Source of the DNA: Bacillota bacterium | Lineage (GTDB): Bacteria; Vulcanimicrobiota; SpSt-956; JAKJGF01 | Length of the DNA stretch: 40,741 nt | Direction of reading: 5' to 3' | Assembly: GCA_022704525.1 (NCBI GenBank) | Contig: JAKJGF010000013.1 | Span: forward strand, 1-40,741 | Shown: in pieces, positions 17,063 through 25,076 of the stretch | How the letters are laid out: every line of letters begins with the position of its first letter | Numbering within the stretch: the first letter of the stretch is position 1 | Position numbers and translations under genes: made by a program | Notes under the pieces: generated by a model | Told to the model about the DNA's origin: nothing | The model's database searches: none | The model's input: only the letters and a program-made list of their open reading frames with translations

Positions 17063-18031
17063 ATGAATGCTATAGCTGATATAGTCAAAATATTAAAAGA
17101 AGAAGATAATTTTCTCATTACAACCCATGTCAGACCTGATGGAGATTGTATAGGAAGTCAACTTGCTATGGGGCTCATACTTAAAAAACTGAGGAAAAGA
17201 TTTGAAATAATAAATCCCGATCCTCCCAGGAAAAAGTTTGAATTCTTACCTCTTTTTGACAGAATAAGAACTGCCTGGCAGGAGAATGAATTATACACTG
17301 TGTCAATTATATTAGATTGCGGAAAGTGGGTCAGAGTTGGAGATGTAGCTTCTATAGCACAAAAATCCAGTACTGTTATTAATATTGATCATCATATAGA
17401 TTCCCAAGGAATTGGAAAATTCAATTATATAAACCCGCAACATTCTTCTACCGGAGAAATGCTTTTTTATGTACTTTCCTCAGCCGGTATAAATTTGGAT
17501 CCTGATATAGCAACCTGTTTATATGTAGCCATTCTTTCAGATACGGGAAGATTCAGATATTCCAATACCAGATCCGCCACGCTCCGAGTAGTAGCTGATC
17601 TTCTGGATACAGGTATTAATCACGAAGAGATAATAGGAAAAATTGTAGCTATGGAAAATCCTTTATCATTAAAACTTTATTCCAGGATTTTCAGTACAGT
17701 CCAGACAAATTCTTTTAATAAAATAGTATGGTGTACCCTATATAATAATATACAGAATGATTTTCTTTGTGCCTCTCTGGAGGTAGAAAGTGATAAAATA
17801 TTTGATGAACTCAGAACATTAAAAGGTTTTGATGTATACCTTCTCTTTACGGAATTACCGGAGAACAAATTTAGAGTAAGTTTCAGATCTAATATTGGAA
17901 TTGATGTAAGTGATATAGCAAGGCTTTTTGGTGGCGGAGGCCATGCCCAGGCCTGTAGTTGCATCATAGAAGGAAATTTACATAATATTCAGTATAATGT
18001 CATAGAAAAGGTTGAAAGGTTATTTAGATAA
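17063..18031 (+). CDS. nrnA: DHH-family phosphoesterase, NrnA-like (oligoribonuclease / pAp phosphatase)
   Basis: 322 residues from the ATG at 17063. Manganese-dependent phosphoesterase that removes the last nucleotides from short RNAs and hydrolyses 3'-phosphoadenosine 5'-phosphate. Motif I is THVRPDGDCIGSQLA, the DHH triad is in NIDHHIDS, AILSDTGRFRYSNT is the fourth metal-site region, and the C-terminal DHHA1 signature is GGGGHAQACSC. An upstream in-frame ATG at 16991 would add 24 residues that resemble nothing in the family and lacks a ribosome site, so MNAIADI is preferred; its own site (GAAAG) is weak. Converges with the MBL gene. NrnA rather than another DHHA1 protein is inferred from length and motif order. 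Confidence 0.9.
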   Translation: MNAIADIVKILKEEDNFLITTHVRPDGDCIGSQLAMGLILKKLRKRFEIINPDPPRKKFEFLPLFDRIRTAWQENELYTVSIILDCGKWVRVGDVASIAQKSSTVINIDHHIDSQGIGKFNYINPQHSSTGEMLFYVLSSAGINLDPDIATCLYVAILSDTGRFRYSNTRSATLRVVADLLDTGINHEEIIGKIVAMENPLSLKLYSRIFSTVQTNSFNKIVWCTLYNNIQNDFLCASLEVESDKIFDELRTLKGFDVYLLFTELPENKFRVSFRSNIGIDVSDIARLFGGGGHAQACSCIIEGNLHNIQYNVIEKVERLFR

Positions 18032-18051
18032 TATAAGACTTTATAGTATTT

Positions 18052-18681
18052 TTAATAATTATTTATAAAAAAAGGATTTTCTTTTATTTCTCTGTCAATA
18101 GTAGTATGGGGCCCATGTCCCGTATATACTATGGTATTAGGGGGAAGAGTAAAAAGTCTGGTTTTAACACTGTTTAATAACAAATTGTAATCTCCACCAG
18201 GTAAATCTGTTCTACCTATAGAACCTGAAAACAAAATATCTCCAACAAATACACTGCCTTCTATATAATAAGATACACCCCCCGGCGAGTGGCCCGGAGT
18301 GTGAATAACCTTTATTATATATTTTCCCATCTGTATTTCTTCACCATCCTCGAGCAACCTATCTGCATCTGGAGGTTTATCTATGGTGAAACCGTAAAAA
18401 CCGGCATGTACATCTCCATCACAAAGAAGAAATACATCTTCCCTGTGTATACATATTATACTGTCAGTCATTTTTTTAAGTTCTTTTAATCCTCCTGTAT
18501 GATCAAAATGACCATGGGTTATTAAAAGATATAATGGCTTTAAATTTAACCTGTGAAGGCACTCTTTTATCCTTTCAGGATTTTCTCCGGGATCTATGAT
18601 AACGGCTTCACCGGTTTGTTCACATCCAAGTATATAACAATTAACCCCTAAAGGGCCTACTACCAGTGTTTCAAGTAACAT
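18052..18681 (-). CDS. MBL-fold metallo-hydrolase (glyoxalase II-like)
   Basis: 209 residues. The zinc site is intact: THGHFDHTGG (HxHxDH), the later HTPGHSPGG and the C-terminal TGHGPHTTIDRE, plus VFVGDILFSGSIGRTDLPGG carrying the bridging Asp. This is the subgroup of small stand-alone hydrolases often annotated as hydroxyacylglutathione hydrolase-like; the C-terminal substrate domain of true glyoxalase II is absent, so the substrate is unknown. No signal peptide. It lies 20 bp downstream of infA on the same strand with AGGAGAA before the ATG, so it is probably read from the infA promoter. Confidence 0.92.
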   Translation of the reverse strand: MLLETLVVGPLGVNCYILGCEQTGEAVIIDPGENPERIKECLHRLNLKPLYLLITHGHFDHTGGLKELKKMTDSIICIHREDVFLLCDGDVHAGFYGFTIDKPPDADRLLEDGEEIQMGKYIIKVIHTPGHSPGGVSYYIEGSVFVGDILFSGSIGRTDLPGGDYNLLLNSVKTRLFTLPPNTIVYTGHGPHTTIDREIKENPFFINNY

Positions 18682-18701
18682 TTCTCCTGACCTTTCCTTA
18701 A

Positions 18702-18920
18702 TTATTTATACCGGTAAGTAATTCTTCCTCTTGTCAGATCATAGGGAGAAAGTTCAACTTTTACCATATCTCCGGGAAGTATACGTATAAAATGCATTCT
18801 TATTTTCCCGGACACATGTGCAAGAACCTGATGACCATTTTCCAGTTCAACTTTAAACATAGCATTGGGAAGGGCTTCCATTACCTTTCCTTCCACTTCA
18901 ATAGCCTCTTCTTTTGCCAT
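18702..18920 (-). CDS. infA: Translation initiation factor IF-1
   Basis: 72 residues, exactly the family size, with a single OB fold. [37 protein letters not shown] and [13 protein letters not shown] are diagnostic. IF-1 binds the 30S A-site with IF-2 and IF-3. The ATG is fixed by homology, yet the only good Shine-Dalgarno (AAGGAGG) is about 15 bases upstream, unusually far. It is outside the usual ribosomal-protein operon; instead it precedes the MBL gene and has its own near-consensus promoter at 18963-18991. Confidence 0.97.
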   Translation of the reverse strand: MAKEEAIEVEGKVMEALPNAMFKVELENGHQVLAHVSGKIRMHFIRILPGDMVKVELSPYDLTRGRITYRYK

Positions 18921-18962
18921 AAATTTATGAATATTCCTCCTTTTTTAAATTAATACTGAGAA

Positions 18963-18991
18963 ATTATATACTCTACACAGAATAAAGTCAA
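18963..18991 (-). promoter_or_regulatory. Sigma-70-type promoter of infA
   Basis: On the minus strand: TTGACT (18986-18991), 17-bp spacer, TATAAT (18963-18968). Transcription should start near 18956, leaving a leader of about 36 bases. Confidence 0.8.
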
Positions 18992-19003
18992 TATAAAGTT
19001 TAT

Positions 19004-19057
19004 GATTGAAGATTGAACATTGAGAGAAACTCTAAACTCTCAACCCTCAACTTTCAA
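19004..19057. repeat. Two opposed 7-bp-period arrays downstream of deoB
   Basis: Left array GATTGAA, GATTGAA, CATTGAG (19004-19024); right array CTCTAAA, CTCTCAA, CCCTCAA, CTTTCAA (19030-19057). The arrays are roughly inverse to each other and could pair as an imperfect hairpin. The right array includes the TGA stop codon of deoB (minus strand, 19054-19056). Confidence 0.8.
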
Positions 19058-20232
19058 CCATAGATTATCTCTTTCTTAAAACTAATTCCATTGGGAGATG
19101 GTTCAGTTTCAAATAAGTCTCCTACAGTAGCTGCAATATCAGCAAAACTGGTTCTTACACCGAGATTAACACCACTCTTTACCATCTTACCATATACGAG
19201 CAAAGGGATATATTCTCTGGTATGATCTGTTCCCGGAGTAGTGGGGTCACAACCGTGATCAGCAGTTATCATTATTATATCTCTTTCTCCCAGAGCATCC
19301 ATAATATCAGGTATTCGTCCATCAAATTCCTGCAGACTGCTGGCATATCCTTCAAAATTATTCCTGTGCCCGTAGAGCATATCAAAATCTACCAGATTTG
19401 TAAAAATAAGTCCCTCAGAAACTGTCTTCATAAAATTCAGAGTTTTGTTTACTCCGTCCTGATTGCTTACCGTAGAAATTGTTTCAGAAACACCCTGACC
19501 TGAAAAAATATCCCATATCTTACCGACACCGTAAACTTTAAGACCTTTTTTGATTAATAAATCCAGAATAGTGTCACCAAAAGGTTTTACAGAATAATCA
19601 TGACGGCGGGGGGTTCTCTGAAATGAACCGGGTTTACCGATAAAGGGTCTTGCAATAACACGACTCAAACAGTGCTTTCCCGTAAGAAGACTTCTGGCTT
19701 TTTTACATATATTATAAAGTTCTTCAACAGGAACTATTTCCTCATGAGCAGCTATTTGGAACACCCTGTCAGCAGACGTGTAGACTATAAGATTCCCTGT
19801 TTTCATATGCTCTTCTCCCAGTTCCTTTATTATTTCTGTCCCGGAAGCCGCCTTATTACCTATAGCTTTTTTACCAACAGCTTTCTCGAAAGCTGATATT
19901 ACTTCTTCAGGAAAACCATAGGGATATGTGGGAAAAGGTGTATCAAGGACAATACCAGCAATCTCCCAGTGACCTGTAGTAGTATCTTTACCTGGAGAAC
20001 GTTCAGCCATCTTCCCATAAGATCCGACAGGATTATCCGAAGGAGGAACACCCATAATTTCTGCAATATTACCAAGACCAAGTTTGCCGAGATTGGGAAG
20101 TTTCAGCCCACCCACAGATTTCCCAATATTTGCAAGGGTATTACTTCCTATATCACCATATTTATGAGCATCGGGAAGTTCCCCTATTCCGACACTGTCC
20201 ATTACTATAAGTACTATTTTATCAACTTTCAT
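19054..20232 (-). CDS. deoB: Phosphopentomutase
   Basis: 392 residues. Interconverts (deoxy)ribose-1-phosphate and (deoxy)ribose-5-phosphate in nucleoside salvage, an alkaline-phosphatase-superfamily metalloenzyme. The N-terminal metal site is [14 protein letters not shown] (about 8-21), the phospho-acceptor Thr region is [15 protein letters not shown] (about 74-88), [16 protein letters not shown] and [28 protein letters not shown] supply the remaining metal ligands. AAGGAGG lies 7 bases before the ATG. The stop codon falls inside a heptamer array. With psuK/psuG 1.4 kb away it can feed pentose phosphates to central metabolism, though those genes are on the other strand. Confidence 0.97.
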   Translation of the reverse strand: MKVDKIVLIVMDSVGIGELPDAHKYGDIGSNTLANIGKSVGGLKLPNLGKLGLGNIAEIMGVPPSDNPVGSYGKMAERSPGKDTTTGHWEIAGIVLDTPFPTYPYGFPEEVISAFEKAVGKKAIGNKAASGTEIIKELGEEHMKTGNLIVYTSADRVFQIAAHEEIVPVEELYNICKKARSLLTGKHCLSRVIARPFIGKPGSFQRTPRRHDYSVKPFGDTILDLLIKKGLKVYGVGKIWDIFSGQGVSETISTVSNQDGVNKTLNFMKTVSEGLIFTNLVDFDMLYGHRNNFEGYASSLQEFDGRIPDIMDALGERDIIMITADHGCDPTTPGTDHTREYIPLLVYGKMVKSGVNLGVRTSFADIAATVGDLFETEPSPNGISFKKEIIYG

Positions 20233-20301
20233 AATTTACCTCCTTAAATAAATAGTTGTTGCATGGTGGGGAAAACAAAATACTGTTCTATCCACTACAC
20301 A

Positions 20302-21516
20302 TTAAAACAAATCCAATTGCTCTATATTCTCTTTCCCTCCTTTAACTTTACCATATTTTCCACCGCCTCCTGCCTCTAAATACAATCTTCCTTCTCTGGC
20401 GAGAATTATATATTTAGCTATTTCTCTTCCCACAATATCCTTCAGATCTTCATAATCTATTCTATGTAAAACATCCATTTCACTTCCAAAGGTATGTATC
20501 AATTTATCAAGGGTTACACGACCGATTTTTGGGATAAACTCCAGAGGAATCTGATAAAAATAATGGGGACGATGAACAGGATGGAGTGGTTCAAAATAAT
20601 CCTGTATAGAAACTATTCTATCCAGAACTCCTCTTACAACTTTATCACTCTTACAATTAAGACATTCCAAAACAGGTGGATCTATCTGAGCAGTAAATCC
20701 ACATGCCAGACAATGAGTTCTGTGGTACTTGCCTAGTTTTGGATCCAGGCCATAATTAGCTATTATCTTTCTATCTCCTCTCCTGTAAAGAGAAAGCATC
20801 AATTCTTTAAAGGTAGGTTTCTCAAGTAAAACCTTATTATATTCTCTTCCTATCTTATTTAAAGAATGGGCATCTGAATTACTTATGAAAGAAAAAATTG
20901 AAAGCTCTCCTATTCTGTCAGCAAGAAATGTATCAGAGCTGAGTCCAAGTTCTAAAGCAGGTATGTTTTCAAAAGACTCGGAAGGGAAAACATCAACGAG
21001 TCGTCTGGCACAATTGCCAAATATACTCTTATGAGGAGTAAATACATGGGCAGGTATTAAAACACCTCCCATAGACCTTATTATATTAAGAAACTGTAAA
21101 GCAGAAATACCACTCTGTTGTGAACTCAAGTCTATATTGGTTATGTACCTGGACATTACTTTACTGAACTCTATTATCTGTTTTAAAAAAGGAAAAAAAG
21201 CAATATGATGGGACTTTCCACCATTTTCTTCTGTAGTTTCTATTTCAGCACCAAGCAATATAGTTACTCTATCACGATGCCTGAGTCCTCCATCAGGTAA
21301 TTCCATAATTTCTTCATCTTTTATAAGCTCTTTTATATCCTTAATTACTCTGGGTGAGGCACAGTCAACTATACCTATTATATCAATACCTTTTCTATTG
21401 AGGCATTCCTTTACTATACTTGCAAAGGTCAATTTCCTTGAAGCAGTAATCTTTACTGGCTTCCCTTCATTATTGCTTCCTATATGTATATGAAGGTCTA
21501 CAAAAAATTCTTTCAT
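20302..21516 (-). CDS. Endonuclease Q-like DNA repair nuclease with C-terminal clamp-binding motif
   Basis: 404 residues. The domain order fits EndoQ, which nicks DNA 5' of deaminated bases (uracil, hypoxanthine): an N-terminal PHP domain (DLHIHIG at 7-13, AHVFTPHKS near 155, SNSDAHSLNKIGREYN), then a four-cysteine zinc module (C-L-A-C and C-L-N-C about 20 residues apart), then a helical helix-hairpin-helix-like region (IGRVTLDKLIHTFGSEMD, YEDLKDIVGREIAKYI). The last five residues are QLDLF, the classical bacterial beta-clamp binding pentapeptide, placed after a Gly/Lys-rich flexible tail. Archaeal EndoQ is known to work with PCNA, so clamp tethering is a reasonable inference. Other bacterial PHP proteins lack the zinc module. 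Confidence 0.88.
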   Translation of the reverse strand: MKEFFVDLHIHIGSNNEGKPVKITASRKLTFASIVKECLNRKGIDIIGIVDCASPRVIKDIKELIKDEEIMELPDGGLRHRDRVTILLGAEIETTEENGGKSHHIAFFPFLKQIIEFSKVMSRYITNIDLSSQQSGISALQFLNIIRSMGGVLIPAHVFTPHKSIFGNCARRLVDVFPSESFENIPALELGLSSDTFLADRIGELSIFSFISNSDAHSLNKIGREYNKVLLEKPTFKELMLSLYRRGDRKIIANYGLDPKLGKYHRTHCLACGFTAQIDPPVLECLNCKSDKVVRGVLDRIVSIQDYFEPLHPVHRPHYFYQIPLEFIPKIGRVTLDKLIHTFGSEMDVLHRIDYEDLKDIVGREIAKYIILAREGRLYLEAGGGGKYGKVKGGKENIEQLDLF

Positions 21517-21526
21517 ATCACTTTAA

Positions 21527-21555
21527 ATTATAATAAAATTATTAAGAAATTACAA
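21527..21555 (-). promoter_or_regulatory. Possible promoter of the EndoQ gene
   Basis: Minus strand TTGTAA (21550-21555), 17 bp, TATAAT (21527-21532). Transcription would begin only a few bases before the ATG at 21516, giving a nearly leaderless mRNA. Confidence 0.45.
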
Positions 21556-21576
21556 GACAAAAATTACTTTAACAAT

Positions 21577-21605
21577 TTGACATATCTTATAATTTTAGCT
21601 AAAAT
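21577..21605 (+). promoter_or_regulatory. Sigma-70-type promoter of psuK-psuG
   Basis: TTGACA (21577-21582), 17-bp spacer, TAAAAT (21600-21605); divergent from the EndoQ promoter. Leader of about 30 bases. Confidence 0.7.
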
Positions 21606-21643
21606 TAAACTCTGAAAATTTTTAATAAAGAAAGGTAATGAAA

Positions 21644-22618
21644 ATGCTTATAAAAAAAGATAAAAATAACGTAATAATAATAGGCGGGTCCAATGTTGAT
21701 ATTAAGGGACGACCAAAAGGCATTCTCATACCTCACACATCAAATCCCGGTACAATTGAGATGAGTGTAGGTGGAGTTGCAAGAAATATAGCTGAAAATC
21801 TTGGTAGATTAAAAATTAATACAATTTTACTGACAGCTATAGGTGAGGATGAATATGGTCATATGATAAAAAAACGCACCGAAGACAGTGGAGTTAATAT
21901 GGAGCATATTATATGTGATAGTAACTATCGTTCAAGTATATTTATGGCAATGTTGAACAGGAAAAATGATCTGGTAACAGCAATTTCTGATATGGCTATA
22001 CTGGATCTCATAACACCTGAATATATACAATCTAAAGAAAAATTATTTGAAGAATCTTCTATAGCAGTCCTGGATGTGAGTATACCTCGAAATACTATTG
22101 AGTGCATAATAGAATTATGTAAAAAACACTCTCTAACACTATGTGTAGAACCTGTCTCTGTAAGTAAAAGTGAATATGTAAAAGATCTTCTGAAAGACAT
22201 CACCATTATAACTCCGAATAAAGATGAAGCTGAAATGCTTGTAGATATATCTATTGACGATATGGAAGGAGTAAGGCAGGCAGGAGAAATATTACTTAAT
22301 AAAGGCATAAAAATGGCTGTAATCACACTGGGTCCTGAAGGAGTATATGTGGCAACTGCAAATCAAAAAGGATTTATACCTTCTGTAGCAACCGTAGTAG
22401 TAGACGCTATAGGAGCAGGAGATGCCCTTGTAGGCGGTGTTATATATGGTCTTATGAAAGACCAGTCAGATGCTTCTGCAATTGCATCAGGGGTTGCTGC
22501 TGCCACAATTACTCTCACTTCAAGGGAAGCAGTGAGTTCAGAACTTTCACCGACCAAGCTAGAACAGGTCTACAGAGAATTAGAAAGCAGAATGTTATTA
22601 AGGAAAACACTTGTGTAA
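21644..22618 (+). CDS. psuK: PfkB-family sugar kinase, probable pseudouridine kinase
   Basis: Predicted to phosphorylate pseudouridine to pseudouridine-5'-phosphate with ATP, the step before PsuG. The ribokinase fold is clear: VIIIGGSNVDIKGRP at the N-terminus, SVGGVARNIAENLGRL (PfkB signature 1, about 47-62) and the C-terminal signature VDAIGAGDALVGGVIYGL with the catalytic Asp in GAGD. The pseudouridine specificity is inferred from the neighbouring psuG, 75 bp downstream. Two ATGs compete: 21638 is only 2 bases after AAAGG, whereas 21644 has 8-base spacing, so 21644 (324 residues) is chosen; the difference is two residues. A single promoter precedes the pair. No transporter gene is adjacent. 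Confidence 0.88.
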   Translation: MLIKKDKNNVIIIGGSNVDIKGRPKGILIPHTSNPGTIEMSVGGVARNIAENLGRLKINTILLTAIGEDEYGHMIKKRTEDSGVNMEHIICDSNYRSSIFMAMLNRKNDLVTAISDMAILDLITPEYIQSKEKLFEESSIAVLDVSIPRNTIECIIELCKKHSLTLCVEPVSVSKSEYVKDLLKDITIITPNKDEAEMLVDISIDDMEGVRQAGEILLNKGIKMAVITLGPEGVYVATANQKGFIPSVATVVVDAIGAGDALVGGVIYGLMKDQSDASAIASGVAAATITLTSREAVSSELSPTKLEQVYRELESRMLLRKTLV

Positions 22619-22693
22619 TAAGATTTTAGCTATCAACAGTAAGCTTTATATAAAATCTTATAAGATGTTATCTTATGGAGGTACATAACTTAA

Positions 22694-23608
22694 ATGAATG
22701 ACTTCAGTAACTACACGATAATTTCAGATAGAGTACAGAAAGCCATAGAGGCGAAAAGACCACTGGTTGCTTTAGAATCCAGTGTAATTGCCCAGGGGCT
22801 TCCCTTTCCCATCAATCTGGAAACTGCTGTAAAACTCGAGGAAATCGCTTTAGAAACCGGTGTTTGTCCTGCAACAATAGGTATTATAAATGGTAAAATA
22901 AAAATTGGTCTTGACCTCTGTGACATGCAAAAACTGGCTCAGGAAGAAGGAATATTTAAAGTAAGCAAAAGAGATATACCTCTTGTAATAGCAAGGGAGG
23001 GGTCTGGAGGTACTACTGTTGCATCAACATGTTTTATTGCATCTATGATGGGGATAAAAATATTCGCCACAGGTGGTATAGGAGGAGTTCACCGGGACGG
23101 ACAAAATACATTTGATATCTCTCCTGACCTCCGGGAATTGTCTCATAATAATGTAATTGTCATATCGGCAGGGCCAAAATCAATTATAGATATAAAACTT
23201 ACTCTGGAATATCTGGAAACAATAGGAGTCCCTATATTAGGCTATAAAACTGATTATTGTCCACATTTCTTTACAAATTTGAGTAATTATCCTGTAACTA
23301 TGAGAGTTGATACACCTGAAGAAATAGCACTTATGGCAAAAATAAAATGGAATATGAATATCCCTGGCGGAATCCTGGTTGTAAACCCTCTGAGTAATGA
23401 AGAATGTTTAAGCAGGGAAGAATTCAATAAAGCCTACCACCAGGCATTACAGGAAGGGGAAATCAACAAAATTTCAGGTAATAAAGTAACCCCTTTTCTT
23501 CTGGAGAAAATAAATCTCTTAACTGATGGAAAAAGTATGAAAGCAAATATTTTACTTCTTGAAAGGAATGTAAAATTAGCTTCTAAAATCTCCATTGCAT
23601 GCAAATAA
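22694..23608 (+). CDS. psuG: Pseudouridine-5'-phosphate glycosidase
   Basis: 304 residues. Splits the C-C glycosidic bond of pseudouridine-5'-phosphate to uracil and ribose-5-phosphate. Family motifs: ALESSVIAQGLPFP with Glu28, GVCPATIGIINGKIKIG, KVSKRDIPLV with the likely Schiff-base-region lysine, GTTVASTCFIASMMGIKIFATGGIGGVHR (about 106-134), DISPDL, SAGPKSIIDIKLTLEYLET and GGILVVNPLS. A strong GGAGG lies 12 bases before the ATG. With psuK it forms a two-gene pathway that recovers uracil and pentose from modified RNA. Confidence 0.96.
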   Translation: MNDFSNYTIISDRVQKAIEAKRPLVALESSVIAQGLPFPINLETAVKLEEIALETGVCPATIGIINGKIKIGLDLCDMQKLAQEEGIFKVSKRDIPLVIAREGSGGTTVASTCFIASMMGIKIFATGGIGGVHRDGQNTFDISPDLRELSHNNVIVISAGPKSIIDIKLTLEYLETIGVPILGYKTDYCPHFFTNLSNYPVTMRVDTPEEIALMAKIKWNMNIPGGILVVNPLSNEECLSREEFNKAYHQALQEGEINKISGNKVTPFLLEKINLLTDGKSMKANILLLERNVKLASKISIACK

Positions 23609-23667
23609 ATAAGGCAATAGAAATAATAGAATAATGAACTATCTTTAAATCTAGTGCCTTATGTTTT
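23609..23667. terminator. Possible terminator between psuG and rpsT
   Basis: ATAAGGCA (23609-23616) pairs perfectly with TGCCTTAT (23655-23662), followed by GTTTTT on the plus strand. The loop is long (38 bases), so this is a weak call. Confidence 0.35.
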
Positions 23668-23930
23668 TACTCTATAGAGTTGTACTTTTTCATAAGTCTG
23701 GATTTTTTCCTGGCAGCTTTATTTCTGTGTATAAGACCTTTGGCTACAGCTTTATCCAATTTACTTTCTGCTATTCTTATATCCTTTATAGCTTCTTCCT
23801 TGTTTTGAGACTCAATGGAAAGTATAGCATTCCTACAAACAGTCTTTACAGCAGAACCAATCATCTTATTTCGTATTCTTTTCTTCTTATCAACACGATT
23901 TCTCTTTATAGCTGATTTAGTATTTGGCAC
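23667..23930 (-). CDS. rpsT: 30S ribosomal protein S20
   Basis: 87 residues, basic and helical, binding the 5' domain of 16S rRNA. The N-terminus MPNTKSAIKRNRVDKKKRIRN and the C-terminal AVAKGLIHRNKAARKKSRLMKKYN are typical of S20. The start codon is GTG, preceded by AGGTG at 6-base spacing; GTG/UUG starts are common for S20, where they allow autoregulation. Monocistronic, with its own promoter (23976-24004). Confidence 0.97.
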   Translation of the reverse strand: MPNTKSAIKRNRVDKKKRIRNKMIGSAVKTVCRNAILSIESQNKEEAIKDIRIAESKLDKAVAKGLIHRNKAARKKSRLMKKYNSIE

Positions 23931-23975
23931 TTATTTCACCTACCCAGTATATATAATAACTTTGCAAACTACAGA

Positions 23976-24004
23976 ATTATATCACAGGCAAAAGGAATTT
24001 TCAA
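23976..24004 (-). promoter_or_regulatory. Extended -10 promoter of rpsT
   Basis: Minus strand TTGAAA (23999-24004), 17 bp, TATAAT (23976-23981) with TGA immediately before it (extended -10). Leader about 39 bases. Confidence 0.75.
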
Positions 24005-24106
24005 TAATTTTCATAAGAAAATTTATAAAATAAAAGGAATTAATCAAAAAATCTAGAATAATTATGTCATTCCTGAATAAATTCAATTAGAATACTGTAA
24101 ACTTTT

Positions 24107-24343
24107 ATGAAAGACAATTCAAAAGTTATAAAAAAATTACTTATAACACATAAAAAATACTCCTCTTCTTTTGATATTCAAATGCTATCCGATATATCAA
24201 TCATAAAGACTCAGAGTGACTATAAACCTCATAAAAGAGAAGAAATAAACTTTTCTATAGAGAAAACAGATATAAATAAAGAAAAACTAATTATTGATTA
24301 TCTCAATAAAAAATTCACCAGATATTCTTCATATAATAAATAA
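24107..24343 (+). CDS. Small hypothetical protein (78 aa)
   Basis: Lys/Ile/Ser-rich, soluble, helical prediction in the last third (INKEKLIIDYLNKKFTRYSS). No recognised family. No Shine-Dalgarno sequence precedes the ATG, and no promoter was found. It is the only open frame of note in the 564-bp gap between rpsT and the PsbP-like gene. It could be a chance ORF in AT-rich DNA. Confidence 0.35.
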   Translation: MKDNSKVIKKLLITHKKYSSSFDIQMLSDISIIKTQSDYKPHKREEINFSIEKTDINKEKLIIDYLNKKFTRYSSYNK

Positions 24344-24353
24344 CTTCTTTCTG

Positions 24354-24480
24354 TAAATAATTCTGTGAAGATATAAATTATTACGGCTACAGATAAACTG
24401 GTATCCATATGGAAAGACTGTCCCTGCCCGGGCATTACGCTTTAGGACCCTATTTTTAGCTTTTATCACAGAAAAATTTA
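24354..24480. repeat. Inverted-repeat element with internal CTGTCCCTGCCCGGGC
   Basis: 15-base ends 24354-24368 and 24466-24480 are inverse to each other at 13 of 15 positions. The centre is more GC-rich and holds CTGTCCCTGCCCGGGC followed by ATTACGC (24418-24440), which matches, allowing two changes and one gap, the reverse complement of 26291-26314. It contains a TCCATATGGA palindrome. No coding capacity; no known riboswitch class recognised. Confidence 0.5.
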
Positions 24481-24494
24481 CAGGTAGAATAACT

Positions 24495-25046
24495 TTACTT
24501 TTGAGAAGTCTGTCCAAACTTAAAGCTATCTATGGTTGTCTTAAATTCATTCTTAAATGTATCGTAAGCTGATATATTAGTATCAAAATGAATTATATAA
24601 CCTTCTCTACCTTTTATTAAATAATATATATCTGCTATCATATCCTGCTGTATTAAATGAAGACATCGAGCAGAAATTCCATCCAATTTAACCTCTGTAT
24701 CTGAAAGAACTTTAACTTTTTTAGGGTCTACATCATCTGAAAGAATAAAGGTTTTAAACTTTTCCATAGTAAAACCCTGCTCAATTTGCATTATTTTTAT
24801 TAAACATGAAGCAAAAAAATCTTTTTTCTTTACAACAAATTGAACAGGCCCACCCTTTACCTCTGAATAACCCATCCATCCAGATGGTATATTCATAGAA
24901 AATCGACCCAGGGGATCTTTAAAAAGTCCACTTCCATACTTGATCCCCGGTACTGACTGTTCTATCCACGGTTCTACCTGAGCCAGAACAGGCATAGTCA
25001 TAGAAATTATAAAGATAGCAAGTATAAATATACAAGATCTTTTCAA
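24495..25046 (-). CDS. Secreted PsbP-like protein
   Basis: 183 residues. A signal peptide (MKRSCIFILAIFIISMTMPVLAQ) precedes a single domain resembling the PsbP/DUF1795 fold: F-x-D-P-L-G-R-F-S-M-N-I-P-S-G-W-M near residue 43, a central G-F-T-M-E-K-F-K-T, and a C-terminal G-Y-I-I-H-F-D-T followed by Y-D-T-F-K-N-E-F-K-T-T-I-D-S-F-K-F. Shares these blocks with the next gene upstream (25077-25697), so the pair arose by duplication. Starts follow AAGGAGGGTT. Periplasmic or extracellular; in other bacteria these proteins have no agreed role. Confidence 0.8.
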   Translation of the reverse strand: MKRSCIFILAIFIISMTMPVLAQVEPWIEQSVPGIKYGSGLFKDPLGRFSMNIPSGWMGYSEVKGGPVQFVVKKKDFFASCLIKIMQIEQGFTMEKFKTFILSDDVDPKKVKVLSDTEVKLDGISARCLHLIQQDMIADIYYLIKGREGYIIHFDTNISAYDTFKNEFKTTIDSFKFGQTSQK

Positions 25047-25076
25047 AGTTAACCCTCCTTATAAATTTTTTAGATT

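Noticed and set aside
24107..24343. FlgM-like anti-sigma factor
   Set aside because: The last third faintly recalls FlgM, but the pattern is not convincing and there is no ribosome site; kept only as a hypothetical ORF.
24354..24480. Riboswitch upstream or downstream of a PsbP-like gene
   Set aside because: It lies at the 3' side of the minus-strand gene, and no class-specific core (c-di-GMP, cobalamin, SAM, T-box and others) could be matched; repeat similarity to 26291-26314 explains it better.
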